DNA from: Bacteroidota bacterium
GTDB taxonomy: Bacteria; Bacteroidota; Bacteroidia; Cytophagales; Cyclobacteriaceae
Length of the DNA stretch: 64,000 bases
Reading direction: 5' to 3'
Assembly (NCBI GenBank): GCA_016178785.1
Contig: JACOSO010000096.1
Location: 248,001 to 312,000, forward strand
Positions 38,223-46,672 of this stretch are shown piece after piece; the first letter of the stretch is position 1; every line of letters starts with the position of its first letter. The translations under genes and the position numbers were made by a program. The notes beneath the pieces are model-generated. The model did no database searches and was not told the DNA's origin. It saw only the letters and a list, made by a program, of their open reading frames with translations.

Positions 38223-39134
38223 TCACTTAAAATGTTTTGTCATCGCTTGAACATAATCGGCTATGGCAATTTCCGGTGCCTCAAGTTCAGGATGCCACAA
38301 TTTTTCCCACTCGAAACAATAATATCCGCTGTAGCCATCATTGAATAGCACATCAATGGCTTCAAAGATTGGAACTTCTCCTTGACCCAAGAGCACGTAC
38401 TCAATTTTTCCGTCAACGATTTTTGCGTCTTTGATGTGCGTGTGACGAATGTATTTTTTGAGTTTATTGAATACTGCAGATGGTGCCTCTTTGGTTTTGG
38501 TCCACATGTTAGTCACATCCCAAATCATCCCTACATTTTTATGTTCAGCAGCCTTCATAATTTTTTCAAGGTCTTCAATCACAACCAAGTCTCCGTGCGA
38601 TTCGATTAACACGATCACGTTACTTCCCTTGGCGTAATTCCCCAACTCAAGCAATCCGTTAGCGATAAGTTCCATCGTTGCATTCTTTTCCTGATCTTTT
38701 GGAAAGTTGTTAGGGAAGACTCTTATGTATGGGCATTTTAGTTTTTGCGCCAAATCGATAAAACGCTTGGCTTCATCTAAATTCTTTTTTCTTTCGATTG
38801 ACTCAGGGAAATGAAGGGTTGCTGATGAGCCCAGGTCAACGAAGCGAAGGTTCTTATCCTCCATCAGTCGAAGAGTGGCGGCAATATTTTGTTTATTAAA
38901 TTCAGCGCATTGTGTTAAATCAAGCTGACGCAAAATTCCTCTTACCTCTATTCCCTGATAATGATGCTGTTCTGCAAAGTCAACAATCTGCCTAAAAGTC
39001 CAGTCAGGGCAGCCCAGCGTTGAGAAAGATAAATACGGAGCATTCTTTTTGGAAGCGAATACATAGTCTGCGCATGAAGCTGCCAACAACGCAGTTGCGG
39101 TTTGTAAAAATTCTCTTCGTCTTAATTTTTTCAT
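38223..39134 (-). CDS. Sugar phosphate isomerase/epimerase-like lipoprotein, Tat-exported
   Basis: A 303-residue xylose-isomerase-like TIM barrel. The N-terminus has a twin-arginine signal (RRREFLQTATALLAASC) ending in a lipobox Cys, so the protein is probably exported folded and lipidated. Metal-site residues are visible: the Glu in VLIESHGD, the Asp in GMIWDVTNMW, the His pair in RHTHIKDA and the Glu in YCFEWEK. Such proteins often take part in inositol or keto-sugar catabolism. Substrate unknown. Confidence 0.82.
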   Translation of the reverse strand: MKKLRRREFLQTATALLAASCADYVFASKKNAPYLSFSTLGCPDWTFRQIVDFAEQHHYQGIEVRGILRQLDLTQCAEFNKQNIAATLRLMEDKNLRFVDLGSSATLHFPESIERKKNLDEAKRFIDLAQKLKCPYIRVFPNNFPKDQEKNATMELIANGLLELGNYAKGSNVIVLIESHGDLVVIEDLEKIMKAAEHKNVGMIWDVTNMWTKTKEAPSAVFNKLKKYIRHTHIKDAKIVDGKIEYVLLGQGEVPIFEAIDVLFNDGYSGYYCFEWEKLWHPELEAPEIAIADYVQAMTKHFK

Positions 39135-39211
39135 GGGATGAAAATAAGACTAACAAGCTAACGAAAATTGAATTGTTGCTCAAGAATTTAGTTGACTGTC
39201 GGATTTTGACC

Positions 39212-39568
39212 TTATGCTTTCGCAGGAATGTCTTCTAGTTTATAGTAAATTTTCAAGCCTTTTTCCTTCGCAATCCTCACGTCTTCGTCTGCTCCCGCTG
39301 ACGCGCCTTCCAGGCGGAGAACTGCATCACATTTTTCAAGAAGCCTGTGCGCAACGGGATATTGTATTTCATTCCATTTTTCATCTCCCGGTTTTCTCGA
39401 ACCTGCAAGATGGACCAATGGCAGCGCAACCCATTCACCAATCATGGGCACGTGCCCTAATCTGAAAATCGGTAACGCGACCGATTCAAGTCTTGCCAAA
39501 TTTTTCTGCATCAACTCCGGATTATCGTTTGTGCCGCCTCTATAGGGGCCTGCAATTAGTATCATCAT
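39212..39568 (-). CDS. DUF4406 / nucleoside 2-deoxyribosyltransferase-like protein
   Basis: A 118-residue small Rossmann-like protein opening with MMILIAGPYRGG, the AGPYR motif of DUF4406 and nucleoside deoxyribosyltransferase-like folds. A conserved Glu-containing ALPLVHLAG segment and ASAGADEDVRIAKEKGLKIYY follow. I use the double ATG at 39568; an upstream TTG would add 11 residues. It lies downstream of the Crp-type regulator on the same strand. Enzymatic activity is not proven. Confidence 0.65.
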   Translation of the reverse strand: MMILIAGPYRGGTNDNPELMQKNLARLESVALPIFRLGHVPMIGEWVALPLVHLAGSRKPGDEKWNEIQYPVAHRLLEKCDAVLRLEGASAGADEDVRIAKEKGLKIYYKLEDIPAKA

Positions 39569-39615
39569 ATATCTGCCATTTTGATGCAATTTATCAGTCA
39601 AAATAAGAGCAACAC

Positions 39616-40245
39616 TTAAGGTAGATTAAGAAACTTACCCTTTCTGAGTTTATTTCGGATAACACTTAAAAATTCTGGCGTAATACCTAAATAAGAAGCG
39701 ATGTTTTTCAGTGTAACTTGTTTGGCTATAGCGGGATATTTTTCTAAAAAATTATTGTACCGAACTTCGGCAGGCTGCGACAGGTTCTGTAATACTCTGA
39801 GTTGCTCTCTTATGTAGGCGTTTTGCATCAGTATCCTGAAAAACCTTTCAAACTTTGGTAATTCAATACACAAGGAGTCAATATCATCCTTTGTCAACTG
39901 TAAAACACGACTTTTTGCAATAGCCTCAATGTGTATCATCGCTGGTTTTTGACTGATAAAACAAGGCATATCAGTTATCCACCAATCGGTCACAGCAAAC
40001 ATTATTGTTGCTTCTTTATCATTGACATCACGATAAAAAGCCCTTAGCGCACCCGAAGTGATATAGTTAAATGTGGTGCAAGGCTCCCCGGCTCTCAATA
40101 GGAAATCCTTCTTTTTAAGTTCTTTGAATTTCAACAAGGATAAAAAAAACTTAATCTCAGGTTGGTTAAGCGTAATGTGTTTACCAATATTCGATAGTAT
40201 TAAGTCGGTTTGAGTTTTATACAATTTGCCCAAGGTATTTGTCAA
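39616..40245 (-). CDS. Crp/Fnr-family transcriptional regulator
   Basis: A 209-residue regulator. The N-terminal cyclic-nucleotide-binding-type jelly roll spans about 20-135 (KKKDFLLRAGEPCTTFNYITSGALRAFY). The C-terminal helix-turn-helix is at about 178-205 (VTLKNIASYLGITPEFLSVIRNKLRKG). No ATG starts the frame: an in-frame TAG lies just upstream and TTG at 40245 is the first likely start. Bacteroidota have many such regulators with unknown ligands. The DUF4406 gene downstream is a candidate operon partner. Confidence 0.82.
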   Translation of the reverse strand: MTNTLGKLYKTQTDLILSNIGKHITLNQPEIKFFLSLLKFKELKKKDFLLRAGEPCTTFNYITSGALRAFYRDVNDKEATIMFAVTDWWITDMPCFISQKPAMIHIEAIAKSRVLQLTKDDIDSLCIELPKFERFFRILMQNAYIREQLRVLQNLSQPAEVRYNNFLEKYPAIAKQVTLKNIASYLGITPEFLSVIRNKLRKGKFLNLP

Positions 40246-40408
40246 AATCTATAAGCAAGATAACGGGCGAAGCCACGTATTCTGAAATAGCAAGAGGCAT
40301 TTAAAAATAGCAACACTGCCGGATTCTCCGCTTGGCAAAAAAAGAATCATCCTCTCATATTACTTTTTTCACTTTTATTGCGTAATTTGTTTTGTCTATA
40401 AATGAGGT

Positions 40409-40573
40409 ATGAAGGCTTCAATTATTATTGGCTTAATCTTGCTGGTGTCCCTCAGTTCATGTGTTACTTATTCGCATTCTAAATCGTGCGAGCCAAACGA
40501 GAAAAAGACAAAGTACTTTAACAACCTGCAGTTTGGCACCGCCCATGTGAAATCGCTCAAGAAGAAACGCTGA
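40409..40573 (+). CDS. Very small lipoprotein, 54 residues
   Basis: A short frame reading MKASIIIGLILLVSLSSC with a good lipobox (LSSC, Cys18), then YSHSKSCEPNEKKTKYFNN and a basic tail ending KKKR. The signal peptide and compact composition argue for a real gene. I recall similar tiny Bacteroidota lipoproteins but cannot name a family. It converges with the outer-membrane protein gene at 40626. Confidence 0.55.
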   Translation: MKASIIIGLILLVSLSSCVTYSHSKSCEPNEKKTKYFNNLQFGTAHVKSLKKKR

Positions 40574-40625
40574 ATTTCTTCTTTAAAATATCTACCTTCT
40601 CAGTTGCCCAAGCTAACAACCTAAC

Positions 40626-41795
40626 TTAAAATTGCCATGCGAGAGAAAAGCGGACAGAACCGGTTCGGTACATTCCAATATTTCCAGGTGGAAAATCTTT
40701 CATAGTGATCGGATCGCCATTCTCATAACGCAAATCAATCATACCGTGATTTCCCAATTTCAAGCATACGTCACCTATAAAAGAAGCATACATCCGTGTT
40801 CTTGTTGCCTCGACCTTTGCCGGATTTATAAAATAGTATTTACCGGCTATTCCATCAGAGAAACTGAATCCGCCCCCCAACAATAGCCTGGGATAATTAG
40901 GCAGCAACCGAAACCGAACTAGGTTCGACCATTGTATCGATTGTAGTTCATAATGATGTTCTGAAGGATCGGTTCTTTTTTGGTGCCCAGTTTTACGATA
41001 AGCAAGCTCACTGTAAAGGGAAACCATATAATTTTTATTAGGAAACGTCATATTAATAAAACCACCCGCTCCATATCCAGCCCCTCCTTTAAAATTTGGG
41101 CTGAACTGGTCATACGCCACAAATGAAACGATGCCGACTTTAAAGAAAGTTTTATCCTCCTTATCGAAAACCTTGCTTTTGTTATTTCCACATTCGTTGT
41201 AGCGAATGAATAAGTCACGAATGGAATGAGTAGTGTAAGGTAGTTTTATCGAAATGGGTACTGAGGAGCAGTCTCCAAAATATTTTTGCAATTGCGTAAC
41301 GTAGGCTTTGTTTTCAGGAATAAAACCACCAGGTGTTCTGTAACGATGATAAACTAATTCTTCAATTGTGTTACCTTTTTGAATGAACAAATGCATTCTA
41401 TCTGATTCTTCAAAAGTCAATAATGAGGTTATGCCTTGCACAACATACCTCAAAAACACGTAATCTTTCTTAAAAGCAGGCTGAGACGAAGAAGGTAACT
41501 GATCAACCTGAATACTGGTTGAATCATAACTAATTTCTGCACTTAAGAAAGTCGATTTCCCATTGATTTGAAAACCATTGATATCTATTGGCTTATATGA
41601 AGAAACAACTCCGCCCATATTTTTAAATTGTAATACTGAAGGTGAATTGTGCCATCGCTGATCGTTGATCAAGCCCTTCAGAGTATCTCCTTTGGAATTG
41701 ATGACCGAACCTGGAACAAAGTTTTCTTGGGCACAAACTGTGCCGATATGACCCAACACCAGAAACAAAATAACTAAGCAAAAGCCTCGATTCAT
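40626..41795 (-). CDS. Predicted outer membrane beta-barrel protein
   Basis: A 389-residue exported protein: signal peptide MNRGFCLVILFLVLGHIGTVCAQ, an N-terminal domain of unknown type (about 25-200) and a C-terminal half of alternating strands ending in the aromatic SVRFSLAWQF, the classical C-terminal Phe of outer membrane barrels. I do not recognise a named family. Monocistronic; the next gene on its strand (tail of RidA) is far away. Confidence 0.65.
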   Translation of the reverse strand: MNRGFCLVILFLVLGHIGTVCAQENFVPGSVINSKGDTLKGLINDQRWHNSPSVLQFKNMGGVVSSYKPIDINGFQINGKSTFLSAEISYDSTSIQVDQLPSSSQPAFKKDYVFLRYVVQGITSLLTFEESDRMHLFIQKGNTIEELVYHRYRTPGGFIPENKAYVTQLQKYFGDCSSVPISIKLPYTTHSIRDLFIRYNECGNNKSKVFDKEDKTFFKVGIVSFVAYDQFSPNFKGGAGYGAGGFINMTFPNKNYMVSLYSELAYRKTGHQKRTDPSEHHYELQSIQWSNLVRFRLLPNYPRLLLGGGFSFSDGIAGKYYFINPAKVEATRTRMYASFIGDVCLKLGNHGMIDLRYENGDPITMKDFPPGNIGMYRTGSVRFSLAWQF

Positions 41796-42007
41796 GAAAT
41801 GATTTTTAAAAAAATAGGCGCAAAGATTAAGCTTATAATCTTGCTAGGCAAAAAAATTATCATTTCTCCGAGAAGTCACTGCTTCAGGCCTCCGAAATAA
41901 AATGCCCAGAATACCGTGCCCTACCGAACGGCAATGCGCAGGCAGGCGAGACGGGAGGCTCTGTAAAGAACTACAGGGAAAATCTTTATAAAATTACCTC
42001 AAAACTT

Positions 42008-42025
42008 ATACTCCTTTTGGAGTAT
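42008..42025. repeat. ACTCC hairpin repeat, second copy
   Basis: ATACTCC-TTTT-GGAGTAT, a perfect 7-bp stem with a TTTT loop. It shares its core with the hairpin at 29797-29812. Confidence 0.55.
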
Positions 42026-42125
42026 TGGCGAAAAGATACCAACTGGCTGTCAATGAGTTGGGCTTTGTGACGTCTAATAAAATGTATGTTTGGTACACCT
42101 CACGATTTAAAGTAAGCCTTCTTAG

Positions 42126-42133
42126 TATTTTTG
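42126..42133 (+). promoter_or_regulatory. Candidate -7 element for the gene at 42154
   Basis: TATTTTTG, 20 nt before the ATG at 42154. No TTTG lies at the ideal distance; TTTA at 42106-42109 is the nearest -33 candidate (16-nt spacer). Confidence 0.35.
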
Positions 42134-42153
42134 CGCCATACACAACCAACGCC

Positions 42154-42564
42154 ATGGACTTTTCTTCAATCATTAAAGGTGGGTTTCTTTTTGGGCTTCT
42201 ATTTTTAATTGGCTTCTTTACCTATGATCAGCTTTTTTCTGCCCCTAAAATTCATCAAGGCATTATTTTGAGCAAATTGTTTGTGCCACAGCATAACACG
42301 GCAGGTCCTAATGCCACTCCATACGGAGGTTATCGCGCTTACAAATACATTATTCAAACGCAGAAAAACCATCAATGGGTAGCCATTGTAAAGGCTGATG
42401 ACGGAGATACTTTAAAAGTTCACTGCTCATCTGAGCATTACGAAAAGTCGAACATAGGAGACACACTGTTGTTTAAAGAATACAAAGGCAAGGTTTTTGG
42501 AATCGATTATCTCGCTCATAGCGAAGAAGACACATTGAAGAGCGACTTGAGAGTTTTAAAATAA
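42154..42564 (+). CDS. Membrane-anchored protein of unknown function
   Basis: A 136-residue protein with one N-terminal membrane segment (IIKGGFLFGLLFLIGFFTYDQL) and a polar domain (residues 30-136) rich in beta-strands (YRAYKYIIQTQKNHQWVAIVKADDGDTLKVHC). I chose the ATG at 42154, just after the -7 element; the frame extends further upstream but into promoter sequence. I do not recognise the family. Confidence 0.6.
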   Translation: MDFSSIIKGGFLFGLLFLIGFFTYDQLFSAPKIHQGIILSKLFVPQHNTAGPNATPYGGYRAYKYIIQTQKNHQWVAIVKADDGDTLKVHCSSEHYEKSNIGDTLLFKEYKGKVFGIDYLAHSEEDTLKSDLRVLK

Positions 42565-42630
42565 TCTACTGCTCTGCTTTTGCTGACTCAGCCACGGCAA
42601 GCAGGAAGAAAAGTTAGAATCAGCATCTAA

Positions 42631-43017
42631 TCACTTTGCAGCCATCACTTCCACTTCCAATTTCCATTTTTTTTCAAGAAGCTGACAAGCAACGACCGTT
42701 AAAGCAGGTCTATTTGCTCCGAGGTATTTAACTCTTAATTGAATGTTAGCTTCATCATAAGACGGATCGGCTAAATAGGTTCTTACTGAAATAATATTTT
42801 GATAGTCCATTTCTGCCGCCTTCAAAATAGTACCAATATGTTGCCAGATGAGTTCGCCCTGCTCCTCAAATGACTCGGGCATACTCTTTCCATCATGAAG
42901 ATATCCATTAAGGCCGCTAATGATCAGCAGCCTCGAGTCTCCTTTGATTTCAACGGCATGACTATAGTTTCTGTATGGGGGAAATACTCCTTCGGGGTTG
43001 TGTTTTATAATTGGCAT
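42631..43017 (-). CDS. RidA (YjgF/YER057c) family protein
   Basis: A 128-residue RidA-fold protein with ISGLNGYLHDGKSMPESFEEQGELIWQHIGTILKAAEM and VRTYLADP, followed by RPALTVVACQLLEKKWKLEVEVMA. Classical RidA proteins hydrolyse reactive enamine/imine intermediates. The C-terminal catalytic Arg region (usually GxRxAR) is replaced by NRPALTVV, so this belongs to an Rid subgroup of uncertain activity. Confidence 0.8.
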   Translation of the reverse strand: MPIIKHNPEGVFPPYRNYSHAVEIKGDSRLLIISGLNGYLHDGKSMPESFEEQGELIWQHIGTILKAAEMDYQNIISVRTYLADPSYDEANIQLRVKYLGANRPALTVVACQLLEKKWKLEVEVMAAK

Positions 43018-43193
43018 AGGTTTTTTAAAATCAACTGTTTTCCTTTCTAAGCTACAACATCAACTTCATTCAAAATAAAAATTTTATTGGTCAGGCCAAC
43101 AACAAAGGAATAAAATTATTTCCTGACCTTTAATGTAACCACCAAAGAGTTTTTGAGTAAACCTTCGTAATTAACAACAAACCAATTTCAACC

Positions 43194-43493
43194 ATGAAAA
43201 CAATCAGAAACATTTTTGTATTACTAGTTGTATGCGTTTTCCTTACGGGAACCGCCATAGCCCAAGATGAGAGAAAAGAGAAGAAAGAAAAGATGGAGAA
43301 GAAGGAGGTGAAAGAGAAAAAAGAAAAGAGAGAACAGCGTGAAATGAGGGAAAAAGAAAAAAGGGAAAAGAGGGAAAAAAGAGAATTGAGGGAAGCAAAA
43401 GAGAAGCGGGAAAAAAGAGAGCCCAGAGAATTAAAAGAAAAAAAAGAGAGGAAAGAGAAGAAGGAAGAAAAGGAAAAGAAGGAGGACGATTAA
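43194..43493 (+). CDS. Secreted, almost purely charged (K/E/R) protein
   Basis: A 99-residue protein: clean signal peptide (MKTIRNIFVLLVVCVFLTGTAIAQ), then a 75-residue mature part in which 67 residues are Lys, Glu, Arg or Asp. Only Met, Val, Gln, Leu, Ala and Pro interrupt it, eight times in all. The EKKEK/REKREK pattern predicts one long single alpha-helix stabilised by salt bridges. Mature protein would be periplasmic or secreted. No family recognised; a role as a spacer, polyampholyte or metal/anion binder is only speculation. The DNA is strongly purine-rich on the plus strand. Confidence 0.7.
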   Translation: MKTIRNIFVLLVVCVFLTGTAIAQDERKEKKEKMEKKEVKEKKEKREQREMREKEKREKREKRELREAKEKREKREPRELKEKKERKEKKEEKEKKEDD

Positions 43494-43512
43494 AAATTGC
43501 ACTACATAATAA

Positions 43513-44253
43513 TTACCGATTGGCTTGAGCAACAACCACAAAAGTGTCAAATGCATAGGACGGGCGGTCACGAATTTCCTTAACTTCAAACCCCGTCAGG
43601 TTAAGGAACAAAGCTATTTCTTCTTTTACAAATGCCCTGATAGTGGACTTATCTTCGCCAATCTTTTTTAATTCACCATCACAATCTTCAAAATAAATTG
43701 ATAGCCAATCGAAAGACCAACTTTGATTGAAATTGATATTCCAGAAACTTTCTCTAACAAACGTTCTGCCATCAAAGGAAGCCCGATGTATAACTTTCTC
43801 ATCCTTTTTAATCGAGGGAATAAATTTACTTGCATTGATACAATCGAAACAAATAATGCCTTTGCCTGTAAGATGCTTATTGAAATTCACGAAAGAATTG
43901 TAGACATCTTTGTTCGATACCAAATAACTTAAAGTTCTACCGGTAATAATGGCGGCCTCGAATTTCTTCAGAAGATTAAAATCCCTCATATTTCCTTTTA
44001 CAAATTCTCCCAGTGGGAGATTCCTCCTTGCGATAGCCAACATCGCATCACTAAGATCTAACCCTGTATATTGAAATCCATTTTCAATTAGCATGCTTGC
44101 TAAGTTGCCAGTGCCACATCCAATTTCAAGAACTTGCGTGCAATGATTGGCTTTGAGGATTTCACCATAGAGATTGAGCTCTTCTTCGTAGTTGATGAAT
44201 GTGCGATACATGCCATCATAAACTTCAGCGAGCGAAGTGTACAGATCGTTCAT
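43513..44253 (-). CDS. Class I SAM-dependent methyltransferase
   Basis: A 246-residue methyltransferase with motif I VLEIGCGTGNLASML (about 39-53), YTGLDLSDAML (motif II), and FEAAIITGRTLSYL. The N-terminus YTSLAEVYDGMY is common in small-molecule methyltransferases. Its ATG shares one base with the amidohydrolase stop (TAATG), so the two are coupled. Substrate unknown. Confidence 0.82.
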   Translation of the reverse strand: MNDLYTSLAEVYDGMYRTFINYEEELNLYGEILKANHCTQVLEIGCGTGNLASMLIENGFQYTGLDLSDAMLAIARRNLPLGEFVKGNMRDFNLLKKFEAAIITGRTLSYLVSNKDVYNSFVNFNKHLTGKGIICFDCINASKFIPSIKKDEKVIHRASFDGRTFVRESFWNINFNQSWSFDWLSIYFEDCDGELKKIGEDKSTIRAFVKEEIALFLNLTGFEVKEIRDRPSYAFDTFVVVAQANR

Positions 44254-45617
44254 TACTTGTATCGCTTTCCTTTCTTGATCACAATATCAACATCTTGCAG
44301 AAGATCGATGTGTCTCAGCACATCACCTTTTAGGCAAATGATGTCGGCAAATTTCCCTTCGCTGATAGTGCCGTAGTCTTTGTCAACTCCCATAGCAACA
44401 GACGGCCAGTAGGTTGCTGCACGGATAGTATACATGGCGTCAAAGCCAAATTTATTCACCCACACATCTAATTCATTCCACGTGCTTTGGCTGTGAAACT
44501 TCATCGGAATGCCACTGTCTGTTCCAACCAGCAAAACGACTCCGGCTTTTTTTAATTGGTTAATTTTCGTTTCAAGTGTTGGCTTGCGAATGGGGTTCAA
44601 CTGAAAATAAGAAAGCTGTCCTGGTTTTTGAATGGAGTTTTTTATGTCTTTAATAATTGAATCCGGTAAGTCAAGGTGCCAGGAAGGATTATCTAACCTT
44701 TCCGGATTGTCGCGCATATACTCGTAGTTATACAAGCCTTCGACAGTTGGCGTCCAGAACAATGGCCCCAGGTTCATTTGTGCTGTGCGCTCTTTAATCA
44801 TCGTCATAATATCTTCCGGATATTCTGGCGCTGATGCAAGGCCAGTATGTTCGAAGCAATCCACACCCGCCTTCAGTCCTCTTCGTATTTCTTCGGGGCG
44901 GTGAGAGTGAGCCACCACTTTCAATTTGTTTTTATGAGCCTCATCTACAACCGCGCTAACTTCCTCCAATGTCATCTGGTCTTGATCAATCAGCTTAATG
45001 CAATTGACACCGGCTTTAGCAAGTTGCTGTACTTTTGTTCGTGCATCGAGAATTCCTTTCACGCCCCAGCGAAATTCGGCAGTGCCGGGATAAGGTTCAT
45101 GCTGAATAAATGGGCCTGACATATACATTGTCGGGCCGGGTATTTCTCCCCTATTAATTCTATCACGAACCGAAATGCTTGGTTCAAGCGGCCCTCCCAA
45201 ATCGCGAGCGCTTGTAATTCCTGCCAGCAAGAGCTGATGAGCAGAGGCTGGCATGATTACATCCTTTTGAATTTTTAAATAGGTTTTGTCCCAGTGCGTA
45301 TAATCACTATGACCATTGATCATTAAATGAACGTGCATATCCCATAAGCCTGGCAATACACTCATGCCTTCCGTAGAGATAACTTCAGCGCCTGAGGGGA
45401 TTTGAAGTTGTCCTATTTGGCCAATTGCTTTGATCCGTTCGCCTTCAATAATAATGACGCTGTTTTGCAACGGCTTTCCTCCAAAACCATCAATAAGGGT
45501 CCCCCCGATCAGCACTTTCGTTTGAGCCTGCAAAAAAACAGAATGAATAAAAAAGAAGGCAGTGAGCGAAATTGATTTGATGATACAGAAATCCAATCGC
45601 TGAGCTTTTAGTTTCAT
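44253..45617 (-). CDS. Exported amidohydrolase (imidazolonepropionase/prolidase-like)
   Basis: A 454-residue metal-dependent hydrolase with a signal peptide (IKSISLTAFFFIHSVFLQAQ). Metal ligands are visible: HxH in LWDMHVHL, the Lys in GVNCIKLID (likely carbamylated), His residues in VVAHSHRP and CFEHTGL, and Asp in LLVGTDSG. The last strands (GTISEGKFADIICLKGDVL) are typical of the family. Exported amidohydrolases often act on peptides or cyclic amides; the substrate is unknown. Confidence 0.85.
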   Translation of the reverse strand: MKLKAQRLDFCIIKSISLTAFFFIHSVFLQAQTKVLIGGTLIDGFGGKPLQNSVIIIEGERIKAIGQIGQLQIPSGAEVISTEGMSVLPGLWDMHVHLMINGHSDYTHWDKTYLKIQKDVIMPASAHQLLLAGITSARDLGGPLEPSISVRDRINRGEIPGPTMYMSGPFIQHEPYPGTAEFRWGVKGILDARTKVQQLAKAGVNCIKLIDQDQMTLEEVSAVVDEAHKNKLKVVAHSHRPEEIRRGLKAGVDCFEHTGLASAPEYPEDIMTMIKERTAQMNLGPLFWTPTVEGLYNYEYMRDNPERLDNPSWHLDLPDSIIKDIKNSIQKPGQLSYFQLNPIRKPTLETKINQLKKAGVVLLVGTDSGIPMKFHSQSTWNELDVWVNKFGFDAMYTIRAATYWPSVAMGVDKDYGTISEGKFADIICLKGDVLRHIDLLQDVDIVIKKGKRYK

Positions 45618-45766
45618 AGTCTTCTATAATTCTGGTTGAGGTTAAATTTAATCTTTTCAGAGCATACCGCTTCCTTTCAAGTATCAGTAAATGCGAAAGA
45701 CTGAAAAAAGCTTTGCTTATTTGGTCAACAATCAATAGCAGAGAAGGGGGGCAGAGGCTAAATTTT

Positions 45767-46426
45767 TCAACGCAATGTCGAATTTAACTTATCCCACAAA
45801 TTGCCCGGGTTCACACTGAAAGTGTCGTTAAAAATAAGTATGGCCGATATTACATAAGCAGTAAAAACCAAAATGACAAATAGTTGCTCAGTTGACGTTT
45901 TCTGAATATTCTGTTTCTTAGTCGCGTCACAAATTTCACCCGGACAATACTCCGCTTTCTCTTTATACCACCAACCGTACACTAAACATCCGATACAAAT
46001 ACCAAACGCTGATTCCAGGAATAAAAATAACAAACATAACAAACAGGATACGGCTGTTATAACACTATGCGAATTGACTATGATCAGAAGAAAAAACATT
46101 ACGGTTACAAATCCCAATCCTATTTTCCAGGCAAACTTCTTTTGAGGAGCGCCTACATATTCAGGCGTATGCCTGCTTACAATCAAACGCCCGAGTATTA
46201 ATGAAGGCGAGAACTTGGGATTTACAAAAAGTCGTAATATAAAATCGGTAAGGAATACGATGATGAAATACTTGAGCAATAAAAAATTCCTTTCAAAATG
46301 TACCTCCATTATGGCATAGAAGAGTACTAAAAAAAGTATCCCCGCAGATGCCAGCACTTCTCTTTCATTCAGTACGGGAATGTTATACCCTTCCACGTTT
46401 TCACCAAATTGTATTCTTTTGCTCAT
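45767..46426 (-). CDS. DUF4395 membrane protein
   Basis: A 219-residue membrane protein with four to five hydrophobic segments and the DUF4395 hallmark FVNPKFSPSLILGRLIVSRHTPEYVGAPQKKFAWKIGL, then CLLCLLFLFLESAFGICIGC with a Cys pair. A later CPGEICD cluster gives further cysteines. DUF4395 proteins often occur with thiosulfate or thioredoxin-like genes; here no such neighbour is seen. Confidence 0.78.
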   Translation of the reverse strand: MSKRIQFGENVEGYNIPVLNEREVLASAGILFLVLFYAIMEVHFERNFLLLKYFIIVFLTDFILRLFVNPKFSPSLILGRLIVSRHTPEYVGAPQKKFAWKIGLGFVTVMFFLLIIVNSHSVITAVSCLLCLLFLFLESAFGICIGCLVYGWWYKEKAEYCPGEICDATKKQNIQKTSTEQLFVILVFTAYVISAILIFNDTFSVNPGNLWDKLNSTLR

Positions 46427-46584
46427 TTTTGAATTGTTAGTCCAACAGCCAAATCGAAAAGCCGTTTCATAAGTCTACTATATTATTCGCAATTGCAGTT
46501 AATATACGTAAACCCTGCAGGAATGTTTTATTAATAAAGTGCATTAGGGGCTAGACGGCAAAACTTCGCAGGAATGAGAAAATC

Positions 46585-46655
46585 AATATTCGATCCATTC
46601 GGGATCGAGTTTAATGCAATAGATTCTTTAGGCAAACATTCAATCCCCTGAGGTT
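46585..46655. repeat. REP-like composite element (two palindromes with conserved linker)
   Basis: CGATCC-ATTCG-GGATCG at 46591-46607, then GTTTAATGCAATAGATTCTTT and AAACATTCAATCCCCTGAGG. The same order (palindrome, GTTTAAT..TAGATTCTTT, AAACATTCAATCCC) occurs at 55541-55608 beside the Y1 transposase, so this is a distant copy of the same element. Confidence 0.6.
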
Positions 46656-46672
46656 TAAAATTCCACGGGGCA

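Larger units (their letters stand above)
41796..42153. other. 358-bp intergenic region with hairpins
   Basis: Between two divergent genes. It holds a GC-rich imperfect repeat (CTACCGAACGGCAATGCGC... near 41920-41965), an ATACTCC-TTTT-GGAGTAT hairpin (42008-42025) and the -7 element of the downstream gene at 42126-42133. A longer in-frame extension of the downstream gene into this region is not supported. Confidence 0.4.
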
